A DNA stretch of 9,681 nt, taken from assembly GCA_030639665.1 (NCBI GenBank), contig DAOWCC010000087.1, positions 1 through 9,681 of the forward strand, given 5' to 3'. Positions within the stretch are counted from its first letter, which is position 1. Each line of letters begins with the position of its first letter. The notes beneath the pieces were generated by a model. That model was not told where the DNA came from and did no database searches. It was given only the letters and a program-made list of their open reading frames with translations. Below are positions 1 through 5,645 of the stretch, one piece after another. Position numbers and translations under genes: made by a program. This DNA is from Elusimicrobiota bacterium (GTDB taxonomy: Bacteria; Elusimicrobiota; Elusimicrobia; Elusimicrobiales; UBA9959).

Positions 1-837
1 ATGTGGTCCGGTTATATAGCCGGCAGACATTTCGATTATAATGTCACTAAAATGGATAATAAGCTTCTCAGGACGAAAATGGAGTATTTTTCTTTTAAAG
101 TTCAAAATGGCCTGGCTTATCTGGAAATGGCAAAAAAAACAGACGGACAAATGAGAAAAATATTGGGTATGGGTAAGTCCGCCTATGTGGATAGGAGATC
201 TTTGGGCGGAGCCAATTTATCCGAGCTGTCGGATTTTAAAAAAATATTGTCAGAAAATATTTCAAAAGAAAATGCTTCAACTTTGGACGAATCCGTTACC
301 AAAATGAACGCGATGAGCGAAAAAAGACTTTCAAGTTTCGCGGAAATAACTTGGTATATGACCAATAGACATAATTTTTCAAAAGCCATTCCTTCTTTTT
401 GGCCTACGGAAGGGAGAGTCGCTTCGCGTTTCGGCTATAGGAGATCTCCCATAAGTCTGCGCAGGGAATTTCATCATGGAGTGGATATTGCCAATTCCCC
501 CGGCACCAAAATAGTTTCAACCGCCGATGGCGTTGTGCGCCATACGGGCTGGGCCACCGGTTATGGTCTTACCGTTTTGGTTGATCATGGTTTTGGCTAT
601 TCAACTTTATACGCTCATCTTAGCGAAGTTTTGATTGAGGAAAATCAAAAAGTAAAAAGAGGGCAAAAATTGGCCAGTATGGGTTCTACCGGTTCTTCAA
701 CGGGGCCTCATCTTCATTATGAAGTTTGGCAACATTCCGTGCCTAAAAATCCTATGCCGTATATCAAGACAAATACTCGGCTTAGTGAAAATATGAGTAT
801 TTTTGAGAAGATTTTTTCCGCGGGTAAAAGCAATTAA
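1..837 (+). CDS. M23-family peptidoglycan endopeptidase, probably bactofilin-associated; N-terminus likely cut by window edge
   Basis: Zinc metallopeptidase of the M23 (LytM/lysostaphin) family, expected to cut peptide cross-links of peptidoglycan in the periplasm. The catalytic domain spans about residues 134-255. Visible motifs are HxxxD (H158, D162), YAH (H206) and HLH (H237, H239), which supply the zinc ligands and catalytic histidines, so it looks active. Residues 15-60 form a charged helical stretch ending in a 'TDGQMRKILGMG' segment, typical of the linker in membrane-anchored M23 proteins paired with bactofilins. The open frame begins at the first base of the window. The first residues (WSGYIAGRHFDY) read like the end of a transmembrane helix, so ATG at base 1 is probably an internal methionine, with a basic tail and membrane anchor upstream; this is inference. 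It ends 108 bases before the bactofilin start. In other bacteria such pairs (for example BacA-LmdC) have the bactofilin localise the hydrolase, affecting cell curvature or stalks. Confidence 0.9.
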   Translation: MWSGYIAGRHFDYNVTKMDNKLLRTKMEYFSFKVQNGLAYLEMAKKTDGQMRKILGMGKSAYVDRRSLGGANLSELSDFKKILSENISKENASTLDESVTKMNAMSEKRLSSFAEITWYMTNRHNFSKAIPSFWPTEGRVASRFGYRRSPISLRREFHHGVDIANSPGTKIVSTADGVVRHTGWATGYGLTVLVDHGFGYSTLYAHLSEVLIEENQKVKRGQKLASMGSTGSSTGPHLHYEVWQHSVPKNPMPYIKTNTRLSENMSIFEKIFSAGKSN

Positions 838-935
838 AAAAAGTGGCAACCGGTTTTTCAGAGAATAGCAGTAATTACAATGTATTGGGGCGCTTTAGGA
901 TTTAGGTTTTTTCTTAGTCTTAATCTGCCGTTAAT

Positions 936-941
936 AGGAGG
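936..941 (+). promoter_or_regulatory. Shine-Dalgarno of the bactofilin gene
   Basis: AGGAGG followed by GAGT lies directly before the ATG at 946. It decides the start: an in-frame ATG at 880 would add 22 hydrophobic, poorly conserved residues and has no such site. It is the strongest ribosome-binding site in the window; most other starts here have weak sites or none. Confidence 0.8.
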
Positions 942-945
942 GAGT

Positions 946-1344
946 ATGGGACTTTTTAAAGGTTCAAAAATGACTTTTGATTCACATAATACCGAAACAG
1001 TCGTAGGATATGACGCTTATTTTCAGGGAACTTTTACCATAAAGGGTTCATTGAAAGTTGATGGACGGCTTGATGGCTCCATCGTTGACGGAAAGATGGT
1101 TACGGTGGGTAAAACCGGGAAGATAAAAGGCGATGTTTCCTGTGAACAAGCGATTGTTCTGGGAGAGATTAAAGGCAATATAAACGCTTTGGAAAATATC
1201 GAAATTATGGCGGGAAGCAGAGTGGAAGGAGATTTAAAAGCTCCCAAGATAACTCTGGAAGAAGGTTCGTTTTTTAACGGTCATTGCACTATGTTGACAA
1301 AAGCGGACACCGTTCCAAATAAACAGGAGAAAGTGAAAAGCTGA
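946..1344 (+). CDS. Bactofilin (polymer-forming cytoskeletal protein)
   Basis: A 132-residue bactofilin. These proteins fold as a right-handed beta helix and polymerise without nucleotide into filaments or patches on the inner membrane that organise cell-wall enzymes. The core runs from about residue 19 to 114 as a chain of roughly 18-residue turns with recurring Gly and hydrophobic positions, for example IKGSLKVDGRLDGSI, then KTGKIKGDV, GEIKGNI and SRVEGDL. Short disordered ends flank it: an N-terminal MGLFKGSK patch that could touch the membrane and a lysine-rich tail. Length is normal for a small bactofilin. The start at 946 is chosen because of the AGGAGG site just upstream and because a start at 880 adds an atypical leader. 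It follows an M23 peptidase, the classic partner, and is followed after 1 base by a PpiD-like gene, so the last two are probably translated from one message. Confidence 0.92.
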   Translation: MGLFKGSKMTFDSHNTETVVGYDAYFQGTFTIKGSLKVDGRLDGSIVDGKMVTVGKTGKIKGDVSCEQAIVLGEIKGNINALENIEIMAGSRVEGDLKAPKITLEEGSFFNGHCTMLTKADTVPNKQEKVKS

Positions 1345-1345
1345 T

Positions 1346-2047
1346 ATGATATCTCTTTTAAACAAATATAAAAAACCCATATTCATAGCCACAGTGTCTA
1401 TCTTTCTCGCCAGTATCGTGTTTATGGCCGGAAATTTCCTCGCCGATACCACCACCGGAGTGGTTGCCAATGTGGGCGGCAAGAAAATAATGTATAAAGA
1501 TTTCACCACGCGGGTTAAGATGGTTTTGGATAATATTTCCGAAAGCGGAACGCCCGTAAATGAAATTATTCGCAAGGGCGTTAAGCAGGAAGTGTTTAGA
1601 GATATGATTGTTGAAGAGCTTTTATCTTCTGAAGCCGAGAAAAACGGCATGGAGATTTCAGATTTTGAAATAGCCATGGAAGTTCAAAATACTCCCTATT
1701 TTAAAGGCAAAGACGGCAGATTTAATCAGCGGCTTTACTATCAGACGGTTTGGGATAGATTGCATATGACTCCGTCGGAGTATGAAGCGTGGAGAAAAAA
1801 AGCCAGGCTTGCCTCCAAGTTTAAAGAGTTTGTGCACTCGGGTATAAAAATAACTCCCGAAGAATTAAAAAGTTTTTATCGCGCTTCAAATAAAGGCGGT
1901 CTTAAAAATTTTGAAAAAGAAAAAGAGGAATATCGCCGCAAGCTTGCTCAGGAAAAATTTCTCAATATAATAAATTATCACTTACAAAGGCTTACCGCTC
2001 AAGTTGAAGTAAAAAACTATCTTAAAGAGAGAGAAGAAGGAAGATAG
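1346..2047 (+). CDS. Membrane-anchored PpiD/SurA-like periplasmic chaperone lacking the PPIase domain
   Basis: A 233-residue protein with a short cytoplasmic N-terminus, one transmembrane helix at about residues 11-31, and a SurA_N/PpiD-type domain in the periplasm. The start of that domain (VANVGGKKIMYKDF, 40-53) matches the 'V-G-ItxxdF' opening of SurA/PpiD proteins, and residues 113-150 (NTPYFKGKDGRF... then RLHMTPSEYEAWR) match the PpiD pattern around 'F-DGkFd...l...gmtp.eye'. No parvulin domain is present: a short linker at about 180-192 leads directly into the C-terminal helices (193-230) that normally follow the PPIase. It therefore looks like a pure chaperone or adaptor derived from a PpiD-like protein. 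The ATG lies 1 base after the bactofilin stop; AGGAG at 1325-1329 is farther upstream than ideal. The context suggests a role in placing or folding envelope proteins tied to the bactofilin/M23 unit, which is inference. Confidence 0.78.
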   Translation: MISLLNKYKKPIFIATVSIFLASIVFMAGNFLADTTTGVVANVGGKKIMYKDFTTRVKMVLDNISESGTPVNEIIRKGVKQEVFRDMIVEELLSSEAEKNGMEISDFEIAMEVQNTPYFKGKDGRFNQRLYYQTVWDRLHMTPSEYEAWRKKARLASKFKEFVHSGIKITPEELKSFYRASNKGGLKNFEKEKEEYRRKLAQEKFLNIINYHLQRLTAQVEVKNYLKEREEGR

Positions 2048-2050
2048 TAA

Positions 2051-2142
2051 TCAAAGAGTCGGGGAGTTTAAGAGTCTTGGAGTTATAGAGTTAATGTTGT
2101 TCTCTAAACTCTCAATTCTAAGCTCTCAACTCCACAAACTCC
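2051..2142 (+). repeat. Degenerate 8-bp and 7-bp tandem repeats folding into an imperfect palindrome
   Basis: The spacer between the chaperone gene and the ABC ATPase is almost wholly repetitive. GAGTC/GAGTT begins every 8 bases at 2056, 2064, 2072, 2080 and 2088. From 2102 the pattern changes to 7-base units (CTCTAAA, CTCTCAA, TTCTAAG, CTCTCAA) ending at 2129. The two halves are roughly complementary: GAGTT-a-TAGAG (2080-2090) pairs with CTCTA-AACTC (2102-2111) around an 11-base loop, and GGAGTTT (2063-2069) pairs with AAACTCC (2136-2142). There is no T-run after it, so it is not a standard terminator. A related copy lies at 5098. The family is not one I recognise. Confidence 0.75.
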
Positions 2143-2145
2143 ATC

Positions 2146-2883
2146 GTGATTGAAATCAAAAAACTTAATAAAACTTTCGGCGCTTGCAGGGCGCTGAATG
2201 ATTTGGATATAACCGTTAAGCCGGGAGAAATCTTTGGTTTTTTGGGTCCTAATGGAGCGGGAAAAACCACGGCCGTAAAAATTATTTCAGGTATTTTAAG
2301 ACCAACCTCGGGAACGGTTTGTATCGGCGGATACGATATTCTTGATGATACCATTAAGGCCAAAAGAACCTTGGCCTATATTCCCGATGAACCTTTTGTT
2401 TATCCCAAGCTTACCGGCTATGAATTTTTAAGATTTATCGGTGATATTTATAAAGTTCCCTTTTCTTATCAAAAATCGGAGATTCCCGTTCTGCTGAAAT
2501 TATTTGATTTATCCGCTTTTACTCATGAACTTTTGGAAACCTATTCCCATGGAATGAAGCAAAAGCTTCTTATAGCGGGAGTGTTATTGCGAAGGCCAAA
2601 GGTTCTTTTATTTGATGAGCCCACAGTTGGTCTTGACCCCAAAAGTATAAAAAAATTCAAAGATATTTTATCCGATTTGGCAAAAAAGGGAACTACGATC
2701 TTTATGTGCACCCATATACTTGAAATGGCGCAAAAGCTTTGCACAAAAATTGCTATTGTAAATTTTGGTCGCCTTATTGCCGAAGGCACAATGAGTGATT
2801 TGAAAAGAATCGCGTCCATTGATGCGGATGGAGATCATTCCCTTGAAAATATTTTCCTCAAATTAACAGATTCCGAATTTTAA
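2146..2883 (+). CDS. ABC transporter ATP-binding protein (ABC-2/DrrA-like exporter class)
   Basis: A complete 245-residue ATPase subunit that would power the permease encoded 7 bases downstream. Walker A is GPNGAGKTT (34-42), the signature loop is YSHGMKQK (133-140, a variant of LSGGQ), Walker B with catalytic Glu is VLLFDEPTVGLDP (153-165), and the switch histidine is H190 in MCTHILEMAQ. The Q-loop region reads AYIPDEPFVYPKLTG (78-91), with Asp/Glu where many ABC ATPases carry Gln; from memory this DEPF variant recurs in a subgroup of ABC-2 type ATPases. The start is GTG at 2146: the conserved first strand IEIKKLNKTFG begins at residue 2, and an in-frame stop at 2119-2121 excludes a longer form. 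No Shine-Dalgarno precedes it; the palindromic repeat ends 3 bases upstream. The cargo cannot be told from sequence. Confidence 0.92.
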   Translation: MIEIKKLNKTFGACRALNDLDITVKPGEIFGFLGPNGAGKTTAVKIISGILRPTSGTVCIGGYDILDDTIKAKRTLAYIPDEPFVYPKLTGYEFLRFIGDIYKVPFSYQKSEIPVLLKLFDLSAFTHELLETYSHGMKQKLLIAGVLLRRPKVLLFDEPTVGLDPKSIKKFKDILSDLAKKGTTIFMCTHILEMAQKLCTKIAIVNFGRLIAEGTMSDLKRIASIDADGDHSLENIFLKLTDSEF

Positions 2884-2890
2884 TCTCAAT

Positions 2891-4558
2891 ATGTTAATCC
2901 TTCTCTTTAAAAGAAAAATAATAACCCTTAAGAACAAGATACTCGCCATTAAAGGCTGGAAGATTATAAAAAACCTTTTATTTCTTAGCGTAGGGTTTGG
3001 CATGCTTGGAGCCCTTTATGTCGGATTTTACAGACTTTTAAGCTATCTTGAGGGTATTCAGTTGATAGGCGGTATGCTTAGCTGGAAACTTACGGCCATG
3101 TTGTTTTTAATAACCTTTTCGATGATTATCGTTTCATCCATTATAATTTCAATGACCACGCTTTATTATTCATTTGACCTTAAGTTTCTTTTTTCCTGCC
3201 CGCTGGACATGCGGGTTCTTTTTTTAGATAAAGCTTTTGAAACCGTCTTTTATTCCTCATGGACTCTTATGCTGGCTATTTTTCCATATATCATAGCTCT
3301 CGGGCAGGTGAAAGGGATGGACTTTGGCTTTTACGCGTCTTATGTTTTTTTAGTAATTCCTTTTGTTATGGTCGCGAGCTCATGTGGAATAATTTTCAGT
3401 ATGGCGCTGATGTATATTTTTCCGTCGTCCAGAACAAGAGATATTGTCTGGATAATGGGCAGTTTATCCCTTTCATTTGTTTATGTGGTCTTTAGATTTT
3501 CCAAGCCGGAAAAACTTATAAGGCCGGACGCGCTTGAAGTGGTCGCTCAATACATAAATTATCTTCAAGCTCCCACGGCCCAATATTTTCCGTCTTGGTG
3601 GCTTACCAAGGCCGTTATGAGTTACGGGTATTCCGATTGGTCGGCTTTTCTTAAATACTCGCTTTATCTTATTGTTTTAGCTGTTATTGTGTACGCGGCG
3701 ATGACATATTTTTCAAAGTTTTTGTATATGAAGGGCTTTAGCGGAGCTCAGGAGGGAGTTAAATTTAAAGGAAACGATAAAATATCATTTGAACAAAAAA
3801 TATTTAATTTAAGGATTCCTTACAAAGATATTATTCTTCTTTGTTGGAAAGACAGAAAGCTTTTTTCGCGGGACGCGAGATATTGGTCTCAGATAATACT
3901 TATCGGCGCTCTTATAATAGTTTATCTTTTTAGCATAAAAAGTCTTCCTCTCGACGGACCGGACATTAAAAGTCTTATTTCATTTTTAAATATAGGCGTG
4001 GCGGGTTTTGTTGTTTGCGCCATAGGATTAAGATTCATTTTTCCGGCTATAAGTTTGGAGGGGAATAATTGGTGGATTATGAAATCTTTTCCTATATCCA
4101 TTAAGAGCATAATGATTTCCAAATTGCTGATTGCCGGTATTCCTTCAATTTTAATAGGTTTGGCGCTTATAGTTTTTTCCAATAAATTTCTTGAAGCGGA
4201 CGCTTTTATTTCGGCTGTTTCCATTTTTACCATCATAATAGTTTCAATTACGATATCAATAATGGGTATTGGTTTGGGAGCTTTATTTCCTGATTTTAAA
4301 GTGGAGAATATCCATCAAATTGAATCATCCTACGGCGGTTTTATATATATGGCTTGCTGTATGGGTTATTTGGCCTTGATAGTGGCTATTGAGGCTTGGC
4401 CGGTTCAGATGCATTTCGCTCATAATTTTGGCAGAGCCAATGCTTGGAATTTTACAGGAGTGGGGTTTTGCGTTGCCGCGTTTATAATTCTTAACGCTGT
4501 GGTAATAATTATTCCATGGAAACTGGGGCTTAAGAATCTGGAAAAATATGAAATTTAA
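2891..4558 (+). CDS. ABC transporter permease, about 12 transmembrane helices
   Basis: A 555-residue polytopic membrane protein, the probable permease of the ATPase 7 bases upstream. Hydrophobic segments lie at roughly residues 28-47, 67-92, 118-138, 148-176, 184-201, 256-276, 332-348, 365-386, 410-430, 438-465, 482-501 and 522-543. It seems to contain two related halves: FSCPLDMRVLFLDKAFET (about 101-118) and KSFPISIKSIMISKLLI (about 398-414) share an 'S-P-i-(x)4-(h)2-x-K' pattern at the end of a cytoplasmic loop and precede similar helix pairs. This resembles large 'putative ABC exporter' permeases that work as a single chain, rather than the usual 250-350-residue ABC-2 subunit. No signal peptide or substrate-binding protein is seen, which fits export rather than import. 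The ATG has no good Shine-Dalgarno, suggesting translational coupling to the ATPase. Confidence 0.8.
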   Translation: MLILLFKRKIITLKNKILAIKGWKIIKNLLFLSVGFGMLGALYVGFYRLLSYLEGIQLIGGMLSWKLTAMLFLITFSMIIVSSIIISMTTLYYSFDLKFLFSCPLDMRVLFLDKAFETVFYSSWTLMLAIFPYIIALGQVKGMDFGFYASYVFLVIPFVMVASSCGIIFSMALMYIFPSSRTRDIVWIMGSLSLSFVYVVFRFSKPEKLIRPDALEVVAQYINYLQAPTAQYFPSWWLTKAVMSYGYSDWSAFLKYSLYLIVLAVIVYAAMTYFSKFLYMKGFSGAQEGVKFKGNDKISFEQKIFNLRIPYKDIILLCWKDRKLFSRDARYWSQIILIGALIIVYLFSIKSLPLDGPDIKSLISFLNIGVAGFVVCAIGLRFIFPAISLEGNNWWIMKSFPISIKSIMISKLLIAGIPSILIGLALIVFSNKFLEADAFISAVSIFTIIIVSITISIMGIGLGALFPDFKVENIHQIESSYGGFIYMACCMGYLALIVAIEAWPVQMHFAHNFGRANAWNFTGVGFCVAAFIILNAVVIIIPWKLGLKNLEKYEI

Positions 4559-4592
4559 CCTTCATTTTTTGTAGAATAAAGGTGTAGTTTAT

Positions 4593-4677
4593 GCCGCGGT
4601 GGCGGAATTGGTAGACGCGCCGGTCTCAAAAACCGGTTTGCCTCTGGCGAGTAAGGGTTCGACTCCCTTCTGCGGCA
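4593..4677 (+). tRNA. tRNA-Leu(CAA)
   Basis: An 85-base class II tRNA. The acceptor stem GCCGCGG (4593-4599) pairs with CTGCGGC (4670-4676) with one G-T pair, followed by discriminator A at 4677. The anticodon stem CCGGT/ACCGG (4620-4624 and 4632-4636) encloses the loop CTCAAAA, giving anticodon CAA at 4627-4629, which reads UUG. A long variable arm with GCC-TCT-GGC follows, as expected for leucine, then a T arm with GGTTCGACTCC. The D arm contains AATTGGTAGACGC. The 3' CCA is not encoded (TAT follows), so it must be added after transcription. It sits 34 bases after the permease and 16 before the receiver gene, on the same strand. Confidence 0.97.
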
Positions 4678-4693
4678 TATATTTGAGAACTAA

Positions 4694-5068
4694 ATGGAAA
4701 ATAAAAAAAAGATTTTATTAGTGGATGATGATATACTTTTTCGTCAGTTAATGGAAACTGTATTGGAAGATGATTTTGATATTAGTGTCGCTGAAAATGG
4801 CGAAGAAGGATATAAATTGATTCAAGCCCTTGCGCCCGATTTAATACTTTTGGACATTGATATGCCGAAAATGGACGGTTTGGAATTTGTTAAAAGGATG
4901 TCTCTTGATTCCAAATTAAAATATATTCCCACTATTGTTTTAACCGGCGGTGAAGATTATAATCCTCATACCAATGCGATGTTTAAAAAAGAAAAAAATG
5001 TGAAAGCTTTTATGAGTAAGCTGTCCTCATCAAGTGATATACTGGAAAAAATCAAAGAAATTCTATAA
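4694..5068 (+). CDS. Single-domain CheY-like response regulator receiver
   Basis: A 124-residue stand-alone receiver domain. The acidic pocket is DDD (11-13) after ILLV, the phosphoacceptor is D54 in LILLDIDMPKMDG, and the switch Thr is T84 in IVLTGG. The conserved Lys that contacts the phosphoryl group is probably K109 in AFMSKLSSS; the usual following Pro is missing. There is no output domain, so it should act through protein-protein contact or in a phosphorelay. No kinase gene is adjacent, which makes the partner unknown. It begins 16 bases after the tRNA, with only a weak GAGA upstream of the ATG. Downstream is the long gene-free region. Alternative roles such as motility or polar development cannot be separated on sequence alone. 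Confidence 0.9.
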   Translation: MENKKKILLVDDDILFRQLMETVLEDDFDISVAENGEEGYKLIQALAPDLILLDIDMPKMDGLEFVKRMSLDSKLKYIPTIVLTGGEDYNPHTNAMFKKEKNVKAFMSKLSSSSDILEKIKEIL

Positions 5069-5097
5069 ATTCCCCAATAACTTGTCTAACATATCTG

Positions 5098-5131
5098 TCA
5101 AAGAGTCTTGGTGTCTGAGAGTCTCGGAGTC
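5098..5131 (+). repeat. Degenerate 8-bp tandem repeat, second copy of the 2051 family
   Basis: GAGTC or GTGTC begins exactly every 8 bases at 5103, 5111, 5119 and 5127. Beginning at TCAAAGAGTC (5098), 29 of 36 bases match the copy beginning at 2051 without gaps, including the first 10. Each copy lies just after the end of a plus-strand gene (3 and 29 bases after the stop). Unlike the first copy it has no complementary second half. Confidence 0.75.
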
Positions 5132-5215
5132 ATTTGTGTTTTTTTCGCGTATTGCTGGCGCTATCTAATGACCAGGACATAATACTTTAGGGCCTAAAAA
5201 GAAATCATAATTTTT

Positions 5216-5484
5216 GTAGTCGCAGAGTGGACTGGGGTTTCAAAGGACAACGAAGCCTGTGGCGCCTATGGCGCCAGACAGCCCTACAGTGTTCAAGTGG
5301 ACTACGCTATCGTGTCGTGGTCGTTCACATGGTTTCCGACACTTGATGAAGCATAGATTCGTTTCCTGTGTATGTAGGACACAATTAATTTGTATCAACG
5401 GCTTGCTCTGCCATAGATAATTTAAAGTTGAGTAGCGGTCGCATTACTATGCGACTTATACAGCAAAGCAAGCTTTGCCACTAC
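5216..5484 (+). ncRNA. Candidate structured RNA of unknown class (strand uncertain)
   Basis: A block of nested complementarity. GTAGTC (5216-5221) pairs with GACTAC (5300-5305). Inside it ACTG+GGG (5231-5237) pairs with CCC+TA+CAGT (5282-5290), and inside that TGGCGCC (5260-5266) pairs with GGCGCCA (5270-5276), with CTG/CAG beside it. A second arm, GCT-ATC-GTGTCG (5306-5317), pairs with CGACAC-tt-GAT-ga-AGC (5337-5352). A third, TGTGT/ACACA, lies at 5367-5383. A three-way shape follows: GTAG (5432-5435) with CTAC (5481-5484) enclosing GTCGCAT/ATGCGAC (5438-5455) and GCAAAG/CTTTGC (5463-5478). About 56% G+C over 110 bases counted from 5217 is high against the AT-rich neighbours. Palindromy does not settle the strand. 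I do not recognise tmRNA, RNase P, SRP or 6S features. A decayed coding sequence is the main alternative. Confidence 0.3.
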
Positions 5485-5580
5485 ATTTATTTTGATGATT
5501 AAACGGTTGTGTTTTTGCCGTTGCCGGTGACTTACATAAAAACGTTTAGCGGTTTGTTAGTTTTATTAGATTTGTTTTTG

Positions 5581-5615
5581 CTGTTACCTGTCCCCTGTGT
5601 CCTGAACCCTGTACC
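5581..5615 (+). repeat. Degenerate heptameric tandem repeat (CTGTNNC x 5)
   Basis: Five consecutive 7-base units: CTGTTAC, CTGTCCC, CTGTGTC, CTGAACC and CTGTACC. CTG is constant at the start and C at the end of every unit. The array ends 1 base before the terminator-like hairpin at 5617. Confidence 0.75.
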
Positions 5616-5616
5616 C

Positions 5617-5645
5617 TACATAAAAATGCTCCGCATTTTTATGTA
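5617..5645. terminator. Perfect 13-bp hairpin, probable bidirectional terminator
   Basis: TACATAAAAATGC (5617-5629) is exactly complementary to GCATTTTTATGTA (5633-5645), with a 3-base loop TCC. The A5/T5 blocks flank a short GC core, so on either strand a hairpin core is followed by a five-T run. It includes the TAA stop (5639-5641) of the minus-strand AI-2E-type gene, for which it is the natural terminator; it could also stop transcripts from the plus side. Confidence 0.6.

Larger units (their letters stand above)
5069..5638. other. 570-base convergent intergenic region rich in repeats and hairpins
   Basis: No credible gene on either strand. Contents in order: an 8-bp tandem repeat (5103-5131) related to the 2051 repeat; a small palindrome TTTAGG-G-CCTAAA; a locally GC-rich block with nested complementary arms (5216-5352); a run of smaller hairpins (5367-5383, 5438-5455, 5463-5478, 5502-5522); a 7-bp tandem repeat (5581-5615); and a perfect hairpin overlapping the end of the next gene (5617-5645). 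One stop-free frame (5198-5356, plus) has no start codon. Confidence 0.7.

Noticed and set aside
838..870. Terminator after the M23 gene around AACCGGTTTTT
   Set aside because: The only self-complementary part is the 8-base AACCGGTT, which cannot form a hairpin with a loop, so it is not a terminator.
875..901. Promoter TTACAA / TAGGAT ahead of the bactofilin gene
   Set aside because: The spacing is 15 bases and both boxes are poor matches; such a pair is expected by chance in AT-rich DNA.
880..945. Upstream ATG at 880 as the bactofilin start
   Set aside because: It adds 22 atypical hydrophobic residues and lacks a ribosome-binding site, whereas ATG 946 has AGGAGG just before it and begins with a normal bactofilin leader.
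5216..5484. tmRNA, RNase P, SRP RNA or group II intron
   Set aside because: No tRNA-like end, no conserved P4 or SRP loop bases, and no domain V or VI pattern could be found on either strand.
5098..5615. CRISPR array
   Set aside because: The repeats are 7-8 bases with no spacers of regular length, and no cas genes are present.
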